NCBI GenBank assembly: GCA_015060965.1 | Contig: SUXN01000001.1 | Coordinates: 56,411 to 120,410 of the forward strand | DNA: 64,000 nt | Origin: Bacteroidales bacterium | GTDB taxonomy: Bacteria > Bacteroidota > Bacteroidia > Bacteroidales > Bacteroidaceae | Direction: 5' to 3' | Shown: piece after piece, positions 53,643 through 61,434 of the stretch | Position numbering within the stretch: position 1 is the stretch's first letter | How the letters are laid out: every line of letters begins with the position of its first letter | Position numbers and translations under genes: made by a program | Notes under the pieces: model-generated | Database searches by the model: none | What the model was told of the DNA's origin: nothing | Seen by the model: only the letters and a program-made list of their open reading frames with translations

Positions 53643-54467
53643 TTACTGTACGATATCTTCAATCTCTGTCACGGCGTCCATCCAACCGTCCATGATTATT
53701 GCCGGTGAGTGGGTGCACAGGATAATCTGTGTATTCGGGTTTAGTGTGCGTATGAGGGTGATGAGTCTCTGTTGCCATTCGATGTGCAGTGAAATCTCAG
53801 GCTCGTCCATTAGCATCACGCAGTGGCGACCCTCCTGTACCAGTGCGGTGAGCATTATCACCAGCAGTTGCTTCTCGCCCGATGAAAGCATATAAGGAGG
53901 TATCGTCTCGCCGTACTGGTTAAACAGTATCTCGTTGCTGTCGCGGACAATGGTCTTTGCCGTGGGTGCGAAGAGTTCATCGACAAGGTCCTGGAACATC
54001 TTCTTTGGTTTTGTCAGTTCTGTGGCGAGTCGCTGGTCATCGGGGTTGCCCGATGTAAGCAGGGTTATTATCCTGTTGCCCACGTTCACCTGGTAGTTGA
54101 GATAGCGGCGCTGAAGGTTGTAGAGCTGCCAGTCGAGCTCCGTGCGTATGTCGGCGCCTGACACCTTTTCAAGCATCTCGCTGCTCATTATCGGGCGGTC
54201 GATGCTGCTGATTACATCAAACTGTATGCTTGTGGCATCTTCTGGGAAGAAGTTCACTGTTACCCCGTCCTGCGGGTTGGAGGTGAGGCGTCCGTCGCGC
54301 ATCACTTTCAAGTGCCCGGCCGAGCGGTTGATTATGGTGCTCTTGCCCACTCCGTTGCTTCCGCTCAGGATATTCACGTCGGGACGCAATTCCCAATATA
54401 TATGCTTGCGGTTGTTCCACAAGGAGTCAATCTCAATGCTCTTTATGTATTGTGCCATCTTCTCCAT
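53643..54467 (-). CDS. AAA/ABC-type ATPase of a two-gene ATPase-DUF4435 unit
   Basis: 274 residues of a compact Rad50/OLD-like ATPase. Walker A GSNGVGKS (36-43), ABC-signature-like MLSSGEKQLLVIML near 200, Walker B CVMLMDEPEISLH near 222, and H-loop ILCTHSPAII near 252. There is no long coiled-coil insert and no fused nuclease, so effector function must come from the DUF4435 gene 21 bases downstream. Start ATG 54467: the open frame extends to 54536, but the promoter (54506-54536) lies in that extension. It is shorter than typical AriA proteins as I recall them. Confidence 0.88.
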   Translation of the reverse strand: MEKMAQYIKSIEIDSLWNNRKHIYWELRPDVNILSGSNGVGKSTIINRSAGHLKVMRDGRLTSNPQDGVTVNFFPEDATSIQFDVISSIDRPIMSSEMLEKVSGADIRTELDWQLYNLQRRYLNYQVNVGNRIITLLTSGNPDDQRLATELTKPKKMFQDLVDELFAPTAKTIVRDSNEILFNQYGETIPPYMLSSGEKQLLVIMLTALVQEGRHCVMLMDEPEISLHIEWQQRLITLIRTLNPNTQIILCTHSPAIIMDGWMDAVTEIEDIVQ

Positions 54468-54505
54468 AATCCGTAGCTTGAACTGAAATGTGAAAACTTT
54501 ATAGG

Positions 54506-54536
54506 CAAATGTAATACAATGTTGCACGAAATTCAA
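54506..54536 (-). promoter_or_regulatory. Promoter of the ATPase-DUF4435 pair
   Basis: Minus-strand TTG (54534-54536), 20 bases, TACATTTG (54506-54513). A close consensus match; transcription would begin near 54499, giving a leader of about 32 bases. Confidence 0.72.
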
Positions 54537-54575
54537 GAAAGCAAAGGTGAATTAATTTAAAAATAGTGAAAAATG

Positions 54576-54605
54576 TTTGCAAAAGGCAATTTGTTCTTAT
54601 CTTCG
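54576..54605 (+). promoter_or_regulatory. Promoter of the nucleoside kinase-rpoN region
   Basis: TTTG (54576-54579), 18 bases, TATCTTCG (54598-54605). Back to back with the ATPase promoter on the other strand. Confidence 0.6.
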
Positions 54606-54651
54606 CAAATGTGAATGGGCATAGTGCAGGCTCTTTATTATAATAAAACTT

Positions 54652-56301
54652 ATGGCTATGATAAGAATATACTGCAAGAACAACGGAATAACGAAGGAAT
54701 TTGAGAGTGGACTCACTCTAAAGGAGATATATGACGGCCTGGGGCTGGATATGCCGTATGGTGTTGTGGCTGCCAAAGTGAACAATGTTACCGAGGGGCT
54801 GGCAATGCGCCTATACCGCCACAAGGATGTCGAGTTCCTTGACATCACCACATCTGACGGAATGCGCATGTATGTGCGCTCGCTGACGTTCATCTTCATG
54901 AAGGCTATGAACGAAATCTTCCCGGGTGAGACGGTGCGCTTCGAGAATGCTATCTCCAAAGGTTACTATTGCCGTATGGACCGTCCGCTTACCGATGATG
55001 AGGTTGACGCGGTGCGTGAAAGGATGCTCAAGATTGTTGAGTGCGACATCCCGTTCAAACGTATCGAATGCCATACTGAGGATGCCATTGAGGTGTTCAC
55101 CCGCATAGGACGAATGGACAAGGTGCGCTTGCTCGAGACATACGACCACCTTTATACAAGCTACTATGAACTTGACGGTTATATCGACAGTTACTACAAC
55201 GGTCTTGTCCCCAGCAGCGGTTATGTGAAGCTTTTCGGCATCGAGAAGTATGACGATGGTGTGCTGTTGCGTGTCCCCAGCAAGAAGAACCCTCTTGTGC
55301 TTGAGGATAAGGTGCAGCAGGATAAGCTGCATGCCCTTTTTGAGGAGCGTCTGCAGTGGCACTGCAAGATGGGTGTGGAGACAATTGGCGATTTCAACAA
55401 GGGCGTGCGTGCCGGACATGGGGTGGATCTGCTGAACGTGTCCGAGGCGCTTCAGGAGCGTCGCCTGTCGCAGATAGCCGACATGATCCGTGAGCGCGGT
55501 GCCAGGGTCGTGCTCATTGCCGGTCCTTCATCATCGGGCAAGACTACATTCAGCAAGCGACTCAGTATACAGCTGCTTGCCTGTGGGCTCACTCCTTATG
55601 CAATCTCTCTCGACGATTACTTTGTAAACCGCACCCTTACTCCCCGCAAACCCGACGGAGACTATGATTTCGAGTCGATATACTCCATTGACCTGCCCTA
55701 TTTCAACGAATCGTTGACACGTATACTTGCGGGCGAGGAGGTGGATATACCTACATATAACTTCAAGAGCGGTGAGCGCGAGTTCAACGGCAAACGTCTG
55801 AAACTGTCGCCTCACATGGTGCTTGTCATCGAGGGTACGCATGCTCTGAATCCTATGTTGACTTCACAGATAGCCGACAGTGAGAAATTCCGCATATATG
55901 TGTCGGCGCTCACTTCGATAAAACTCGATTATCATAATTATATCTCAACATCCGACAACCGCCTGCTGCGCCGTATAATACGCGATGCGAAGTACCGTGG
56001 CTATCCAGCGCAAGAGACTATAATGCGTTGGCCCGATGTGCGCAAGGGTGAGGAGGAGTGGATATTCCCGTATCAGGAGAATGCTGATGTCATGTTCAAC
56101 TCTTCACTCTTCTATGAACTTGCTGTGTTCAAGCAGCAGGCTGAGGCCATGCTTCGTGCCGTGCCTGAGAATGTGCCGGAGTATTCCGAGGCCCAAAGGC
56201 TTTTGCGTTTCCTTGATTATATAGTACCTTTGCAGGAGAAGGAGATGCCTCCGACCTCGCTCGCACGCGAGTTCCTTGGCGGAAGCAGCTTCCAGTATTG
56301 A
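54652..56301 (+). CDS. Uridine kinase-like nucleoside kinase with ThrRS-like N-terminal domains
   Basis: 549 residues. Residues 1-65 look like a TGS domain (IRIYCKNNGITKEFESG, LTLKEIY), and 65-250 like the second additional domain of threonyl-tRNA synthetase. Residues 280-549 are a P-loop uridine/cytidine kinase-like domain with Walker A GPSSSGKTTFS near 290, SLDDYFVNR, YDFES, and the lid IIRDAKYRGYPAQETIMRW. This domain mix is known in Bacteroidota and some other bacteria; the role of the synthetase-like part is unknown. The sigma-54 gene starts 14 bases after its stop, so they are cotranscribed. Confidence 0.88.
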   Translation: MAMIRIYCKNNGITKEFESGLTLKEIYDGLGLDMPYGVVAAKVNNVTEGLAMRLYRHKDVEFLDITTSDGMRMYVRSLTFIFMKAMNEIFPGETVRFENAISKGYYCRMDRPLTDDEVDAVRERMLKIVECDIPFKRIECHTEDAIEVFTRIGRMDKVRLLETYDHLYTSYYELDGYIDSYYNGLVPSSGYVKLFGIEKYDDGVLLRVPSKKNPLVLEDKVQQDKLHALFEERLQWHCKMGVETIGDFNKGVRAGHGVDLLNVSEALQERRLSQIADMIRERGARVVLIAGPSSSGKTTFSKRLSIQLLACGLTPYAISLDDYFVNRTLTPRKPDGDYDFESIYSIDLPYFNESLTRILAGEEVDIPTYNFKSGEREFNGKRLKLSPHMVLVIEGTHALNPMLTSQIADSEKFRIYVSALTSIKLDYHNYISTSDNRLLRRIIRDAKYRGYPAQETIMRWPDVRKGEEEWIFPYQENADVMFNSSLFYELAVFKQQAEAMLRAVPENVPEYSEAQRLLRFLDYIVPLQEKEMPPTSLAREFLGGSSFQY

Positions 56302-56315
56302 CATAACCGGAATAT

Positions 56316-57749
56316 ATGGCAAAGAAACCTATAACACAGACACAGGACCAGGAACTGTTGCAGGTCCAGACCCTGTCGCCACAACAACTGCTTGCGGTCC
56401 AGCTCCTCGAGATGACTACGGTGGAGATTGAGGAGCGTGTGCGTGGGGAGGTCATGGACAATCCCGCATTGGAGTCCCGCGAGAAGGATGAGCTGCCTGC
56501 GGAGGATAATGATGTCCCAACGGACGATGGCTCCTCACAGGACGATTATGACGACTACAGCGGTAATGACGAGATTCCTGTTGCTTATGGTGGCTATGGC
56601 GGCGGTGGCAATGACTATCCCGTAGGCGATACCCCTTCTTTCGGTGATACGCTGACAGAACAATTGTCGGAGCTGCCGCTCACATCGGCGCAGAAGGTAA
56701 TAGGCGAATATATCATCGGTTCTCTTGACGAGGACGGTCTTTTGCGCAAACCAATAGTTGAGATAGAGGATGAACTGCTTATATACAATAATCTGGCTGT
56801 CTCTGCTGATGAAATTCTTGAGGTGCTGAAGATGATACAGACCTTTGAACCGGCTGGAATAGGTGCACGCTCTCTGCAGGAGTGTCTCTTGTTGCAACTC
56901 GAGCGTAACGGCAGGAGCCGTGACCTGTCGTTGCAGAAACGCATAGTTGCCGATTATTACGATGATTTTGCAGGCAAACGTTGGGACCAGCTTGCCGAAA
57001 AACTGGAAATCTCCGGCGAGGAGTGCCGCGATGCGATATCCGACATCGTGCGCCTGAATCCGCGTCCCGGGGCTTCGCTCACAGAGAGCATCGGTTTCAG
57101 CCGTCAGCAGATAACACCTGATTTCCTGCTCGATGTCCAGGACGAGACTGTACTTGTATCACTGAACAACGCGCACGTACCAGAGTTGCGTGTCAGCGAA
57201 GAATACGTGCAGATGCTTAACGAACAGAGCGAAAGCCAGAACAACGAACAACGTGCGGCAGCGCTGTTCTTGCGTCAGAAGATAGAGTCGGCTAAGGGCT
57301 TTGTATCTGCGGTGCAGCAGCGCGAGCAGACCATGCTCTCTACAATGAAGGCCATAGTCAAGATGCAGAAACCGTTTTTTGTCAGCGGAGGCGATGAGGC
57401 TATGCTCAAGCCTATGATACTTGAGGATGTCGCTAAGATGACTGGTTACGATGTCTCTACGATTTCCCGTGTGGGCAACAGCAAATATGTGCAGACACCG
57501 TGGAGCATATATCCGCTGAAATATTTCTTCAGCGACGGTGTTGTCAAGGAGGACGGTACGGAACAGTCGGTATACGAATTGCACCGCGTGATACGTGAGC
57601 TTGTGGATGCCGAGGACAAGCAGTCGCCGTTGACCGATCAGGCTCTCCAGGAGCAGCTTGCCGCGCATGGCTACAATGTGGCGCGCCGTACGGTGGCAAA
57701 ATACAGAGAACAGCTTGATATCCCTGTTGCAAGGCTGCGTAAAGAATAA
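56316..57749 (+). CDS. rpoN: RNA polymerase sigma-54 factor
   Basis: 477 residues. Region I is Gln/Leu-rich (TLSPQQLLAVQLLEMTTVEIEERV), region II is acidic with a Tyr/Gly-rich stretch (about 65-105), and region III holds the core-binding part, the DNA-binding helix-turn-helix, and the RpoN box ARRTVAKYREQL near 455. Promoters read by this factor need an enhancer-binding ATPase; none is in the window. It lies between the nucleoside kinase and a secreted esterase gene, 18 bases downstream. Confidence 0.96.
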   Translation: MAKKPITQTQDQELLQVQTLSPQQLLAVQLLEMTTVEIEERVRGEVMDNPALESREKDELPAEDNDVPTDDGSSQDDYDDYSGNDEIPVAYGGYGGGGNDYPVGDTPSFGDTLTEQLSELPLTSAQKVIGEYIIGSLDEDGLLRKPIVEIEDELLIYNNLAVSADEILEVLKMIQTFEPAGIGARSLQECLLLQLERNGRSRDLSLQKRIVADYYDDFAGKRWDQLAEKLEISGEECRDAISDIVRLNPRPGASLTESIGFSRQQITPDFLLDVQDETVLVSLNNAHVPELRVSEEYVQMLNEQSESQNNEQRAAALFLRQKIESAKGFVSAVQQREQTMLSTMKAIVKMQKPFFVSGGDEAMLKPMILEDVAKMTGYDVSTISRVGNSKYVQTPWSIYPLKYFFSDGVVKEDGTEQSVYELHRVIRELVDAEDKQSPLTDQALQEQLAAHGYNVARRTVAKYREQLDIPVARLRKE

Positions 57750-57767
57750 TTCAATTGAATATAGATT

Positions 57768-58622
57768 ATGAAAAGGCTATTTTCTCTATTTGTTTTTATA
57801 GTTGTGGGTGCTCTGTGCGCTTTTGCGCAGGAGAGTTTTCCTGTGGTGCTTGAGCGCGAGATGAAGAGTGAAATATTGGGTACTGCCAAGAAATATTGTA
57901 TCTATCTGCCTGCCGGTTATGGCGATGAGAGCAAGGAGTTCCCTGTGCTTTATCTTCTGCATGGTCTTACGGATACGCATACAGCATGGCGCGACAAGGG
58001 TAATGTTCAGGCTATAGCAACGGACATCTTTGAGAGCGGTAAGGCGCAGGAGATGGTGATTGTGATGCCTGATGCAGGAACAACCTTCGACGGTTATTTC
58101 AATGTGCCCGGGTGGCGATATGAGGATTTCTTTTTTCAGGAGTTCATTCCGCATATCGAAAAGGAGTACAGGGTCATTGCCGACAAGGGGCATCGTGCGA
58201 TAGCAGGTCTCTCCATGGGTGGTGGCGGTACAACGGGATATGCCATACGTCACAGCGGGATGTTTTCATCGGCTTATGCCATGAGTGCTCTTATGGGAAT
58301 GGTCGAGAACAGCTGGATAAGCAAGGACCCGAGTGACCGCCGTGGAGTGTTCATGCGAAGTGCAATAGAGTACAGCAATATAGCAGCAATAAAGAATGCC
58401 ACGGAAAAGCAGCTGAAGGAGATCGCGTCTGTGCGTTGGTTCATCGACGTGGGTGACGATGATTTTCTTTTCGACAATAATGTTGAGTTCATATCGGCAA
58501 TGCGCGAAAAGCGCTTGCGCTACCAGCTGCGTGTGCGTGACGGAGGACATACCTGGCAATATTGGCAGGAAGCGCTGAGGATTGCATTGCCGTTTGTTTC
58601 TGAGGGGTTCACCAAAAGGTGA
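57768..58622 (+). CDS. Secreted esterase (PF00756, esterase D / feruloyl-esterase-like)
   Basis: Alpha/beta hydrolase of 284 residues with a signal peptide (cleavage near AFAQ, residue 21), so periplasmic or secreted. Nucleophile elbow GLSMGGGG with Ser near 148, FPVLYLLHGLTDTHTAW forming the oxyanion region, acid in DVGDDDFLFD, and His in GGHTWQYW. Relatives remove acyl or feruloyl groups from xylans or act on S-formylglutathione; the secreted form and GHTWQYW pattern favour a carbohydrate esterase. It may be cotranscribed with rpoN and ends in a terminator that overlaps its stop codon. Confidence 0.9.
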   Translation: MKRLFSLFVFIVVGALCAFAQESFPVVLEREMKSEILGTAKKYCIYLPAGYGDESKEFPVLYLLHGLTDTHTAWRDKGNVQAIATDIFESGKAQEMVIVMPDAGTTFDGYFNVPGWRYEDFFFQEFIPHIEKEYRVIADKGHRAIAGLSMGGGGTTGYAIRHSGMFSSAYAMSALMGMVENSWISKDPSDRRGVFMRSAIEYSNIAAIKNATEKQLKEIASVRWFIDVGDDDFLFDNNVEFISAMREKRLRYQLRVRDGGHTWQYWQEALRIALPFVSEGFTKR

Positions 58623-58637
58623 ACTCTTCTTTTTTTC
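58607..58637 (+). terminator. Intrinsic terminator of the esterase gene
   Basis: GTTCACC (58607-58613) and GGTGAAC (58618-58624), loop AAAA, followed by TCTTCTTTTTTT. It includes the stop codon. Confidence 0.75.
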
Positions 58638-58663
58638 AAACAACCTCTAAAAACTCCGCATCT

Positions 58664-58695
58664 TTTGCCTTTTTACAAAATAATGTCTAAATTTG
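58664..58695 (+). promoter_or_regulatory. Promoter of fbp
   Basis: TTTG (58664-58667), 20 bases, TAAATTTG (58688-58695): a full match to the Bacteroidota consensus. The leader of about 60 bases includes a GGGTCCAGTACCC hairpin. Confidence 0.78.
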
Positions 58696-58760
58696 CAATA
58701 TATGTCATATTCGGGGTCCAGTACCCTGGTGTGTCCCGTTGATTAAAGTTTTTGGTAGAT

Positions 58761-60752
58761 ATGTCAAGAAATAAAGTAACAATTGAGGAGGTAAAAGAGG
58801 ATCTCCGCTATCTGCGTCTTCTGGCACGTGATTTCCCCACAGTGTCATCGGTTTCGACCGAGATTATAAACCTTGAGGCTATCCTGCATCTGCCGAAGCC
58901 TACTGAGCATTTCCTTGCCGATCTTCACGGTGAGCATGAGGCTTTCCAGCATATCCTGCGCAATGCTTCGGGAAATATCAAACGTAAGGTGAATGAGATA
59001 TTCGGCGACACTCTTAGCAGTGACGAAAAAAGGGAACTTTGTACTTTGATATACTATCCCGAGGAGAAACTGAAACTTGCACGTCAGACCGGGGATGCCC
59101 TTGACGAGTATTATCTGTGTATGCTGAACCGTCTTATTGTGGTGTGCCGTGATGTATCGTCAAAATACACCCGTTCAAAGGTGCGCAAGAGCCTTCCCGA
59201 GGAGTATGCCTACATCATCGAGGAGTTGATGCACGAGGCGAATGATTTCCAGAACAAGCAGGCTTACTTCAGCATGATTATCCAGGCAATCATCGGTACA
59301 GGGCGTGCCGACCACTTCATTACGGCGCTCTGCTATCTTATCCAGCGTCTGGTAATTGACCGTCTGCATATCTTGGGTGACATATTTGACCGTGGTCCGG
59401 GAGCACATCACATCATGGATGCTCTGTGCGAGTACCACCACCTTGACATAACCTGGGGTAACCACGACGTGCTGTGGATGGGTGCTGCGGCTGGCAATAC
59501 CTGCTGTATCGCCAGTGTGCTCCGTCTCTCTTTGCGCGATGCCAATACAACAACCCTTGAGGACGGCTATGCTATCAATATGGTGCCGTTGGCGACATTT
59601 GCGATGGAGCAGTATGCCGATGACCCGTGTGAGATATACCAGCCGCGTGTGGATGAGGAACGTACCAATTTCAACGAGAAGGATGTGCGTCTGATTGCTC
59701 AGATGCATAAGGCTATTTCTGTCATTGAGTTCAAACTGTCGGGTCAGATAGCCATGCAGCATCCCGAGTGGAATATGATGGACCGCTGCCTTATGGAGTT
59801 TATAGACAAGGAGCGCGGTGTCATAACTATCGACGGAAAGGATTACGAGATGAAGGACAAGCTGTGGCCGACACTCGACCCGGAACATCCTTACGACCTC
59901 ACTCCCGAGGAGCAGGATGTCATCGACCGCCTGCGTCACTCTTTCGTGCGCAGCGAACGACTGCAGAAACATGTCAACTGCCTGCTTATGCGTGGCGGTA
60001 TGTATGTGATATACAATTCGAACCTGATGTTCCACGCGGCTGTGCCCATAAACGAGGACGGCTCAATGCGTGAGGTTGTCTTCGACGGTGTTCCTGTAAA
60101 GGGTAAGGAGCTTCTGAAGAAGGTCGAGCGTATGGCACGTACGGCATTCGACAATGATGTGGATATTGAAGTACGTAACAGGTATGCCGACTTCTTCTGG
60201 TATCTGTGGTGCGGTCCGGAGTCTCCGCTTTTCGGTAAGGCAAGGATGGCAACGTTCGAGCGTTATCTGCTCGACGACAAGGAGGTTCAGAAAGAACCCA
60301 AAGGGTGGTATTATATCCTGCGCGATAACCCGGATGTGTGTGACGGTATTCTTGATGAGTTCGGCGTAAAGGGCAGTCACCGTCACATCATCAACGGACA
60401 CGTTCCAGTGCGTGTATTCAAGGGCGAGACTCCAATCAAGGCCGATGGCCGCTTGATGGTTATTGACGGCGGTTTCTCAAAGATATACCACAACCGTACA
60501 GGTATTGCCGGTTACACTTTGGTATATCATAGCCGCGGCTTTGAACTTGTGCAGCTCACCCCGTTCACGTCTACCGAGGAGGCTGTGCTCAACGGAACGG
60601 ATATCGAGGGTACAATAAACATAGTGGAGATGGTCGGCGAGCGCGAGAAGGTACGTGATACCGATATCGGCCGTGGCATAATGGTGAAGATTGCCGACCT
60701 TGAGCGTCTGCTCTATGCATACCGCAAGGGTGTGATAAAGGAGAGACCGTAA
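58761..60752 (+). CDS. fbp: Fructose-1,6-bisphosphatase, class III
   Basis: Gluconeogenic phosphatase of the large Firmicutes/Bacteroidota type, 663 residues. It is a calcineurin-like metallophosphoesterase: FLADLHGEHEAF near 54, HILGDIFDRGPGAHHIMD near 210, TWGNHDVLWMG near 235, then INGHVPVR and MVIDGGFSKIYH near 560-590. All metal ligands look intact. ATG 58761 is preferred over an in-frame TTG nine bases upstream. It has its own promoter and is followed by a 175-base repeat-rich gap. Confidence 0.95.
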   Translation: MSRNKVTIEEVKEDLRYLRLLARDFPTVSSVSTEIINLEAILHLPKPTEHFLADLHGEHEAFQHILRNASGNIKRKVNEIFGDTLSSDEKRELCTLIYYPEEKLKLARQTGDALDEYYLCMLNRLIVVCRDVSSKYTRSKVRKSLPEEYAYIIEELMHEANDFQNKQAYFSMIIQAIIGTGRADHFITALCYLIQRLVIDRLHILGDIFDRGPGAHHIMDALCEYHHLDITWGNHDVLWMGAAAGNTCCIASVLRLSLRDANTTTLEDGYAINMVPLATFAMEQYADDPCEIYQPRVDEERTNFNEKDVRLIAQMHKAISVIEFKLSGQIAMQHPEWNMMDRCLMEFIDKERGVITIDGKDYEMKDKLWPTLDPEHPYDLTPEEQDVIDRLRHSFVRSERLQKHVNCLLMRGGMYVIYNSNLMFHAAVPINEDGSMREVVFDGVPVKGKELLKKVERMARTAFDNDVDIEVRNRYADFFWYLWCGPESPLFGKARMATFERYLLDDKEVQKEPKGWYYILRDNPDVCDGILDEFGVKGSHRHIINGHVPVRVFKGETPIKADGRLMVIDGGFSKIYHNRTGIAGYTLVYHSRGFELVQLTPFTSTEEAVLNGTDIEGTINIVEMVGEREKVRDTDIGRGIMVKIADLERLLYAYRKGVIKERP

Positions 60753-60927
60753 AAACTGAAAACTGAAAACTGAAAACGGAAAACTCGTGCCAGCGAGTGA
60801 AACACAAAGTTCGCTTTGATGTTTTCCAATGAGCGCAGCCGAGGTTCAGGCCCACGTAGTGGGGCTAAATCTGAAAACTCGTGCCAGCGAGTAAACCAAT
60901 ATTAATTAAGATAATAAAGATAAAGAT
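60753..60927. repeat. Repeat-rich intergenic segment between fbp and purE
   Basis: It begins with tandem AAAACTG units (60752-60780), then holds two copies of a 19-base sequence, AAAACTCGTGCCAGCGAGT, at 60780-60798 and 60874-60892. Small hairpins lie between them (ACACAAAG/CTTTGATGT; GCCCAC/GTGGGGC at 60853-60865). No terminator with a clear U-tract is seen. The composition suggests an accumulated intergenic repeat; purE may be read from fbp or from a weak promoter in 60893-60920. Confidence 0.55.
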
Positions 60928-61434
60928 ATGAAAGCAGTTGTAAGTGTTATAATGGGAAGCACATCAGACCTTCCTGTAATGAAGAAGGCTACCGACTTCC
61001 TTAACGAGATGAAAGTTCCATTTGAGGTGAATGCCCTTTCGGCTCATCGTACTCCCGAGGCTGTAGAGGCCTTTTCAAAAGGTGCAAAAGAGCGTGGTGT
61101 GAAGATAATAATCGCTGCGGCAGGCATGGCTGCGCATCTTCCCGGTGTCATTGCGGCAAGTACAACGTTGCCTGTCATCGGAGTGCCCATCAACAGCACT
61201 CTTGACGGCATGGATGCACTGCTTGCCATTGTGCAGATGCCTCCGGGTATCCCTGTTGCCACTGTGGGTATCAATGCATCGCTCAATGCGGCAATCCTTG
61301 CGGTGGAGATGCTCTCTCTTGCCGATGTGGAGTTGGCGGCGCGCCTTGCCGATTACAAGGAGAACCTCAAGAAAAAGATTGAGAAGGCAAACGAGGATCT
61401 AAAGGAACTTCAGTATGAGTACAAGACAAACTAA
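60928..61434 (+). CDS. purE: N5-carboxyaminoimidazole ribonucleotide mutase PurE
   Basis: Purine-synthesis enzyme, class I PurE of 168 residues. Conserved [13 protein letters not shown] (substrate phosphate and active Ser), SAHRTPEA (catalytic His), [12 protein letters not shown], and [12 protein letters not shown]. The C-terminal Lys/Glu helix is normal. Its last 20 bases overlap the start of ispG in another frame, so the two are translationally coupled. Confidence 0.96.
   Translation: MKAVVSVIMGSTSDLPVMKKATDFLNEMKVPFEVNALSAHRTPEAVEAFSKGAKERGVKIIIAAAGMAAHLPGVIAASTTLPVIGVPINSTLDGMDALLAIVQMPPGIPVATVGINASLNAAILAVEMLSLADVELAARLADYKENLKKKIEKANEDLKELQYEYKTN

Noticed and set aside
52602..54467. 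Calling the ATPase-DUF4435 pair a true PARIS system
   Set aside because: Gene order and motifs agree, but the ATPase is short and there is no mobile context or homology search to support the name.
54468..54536. Longer N-terminus for the ATPase from ATG 54536
   Set aside because: The extension covers a consensus promoter and adds residues before the normal first beta strand.
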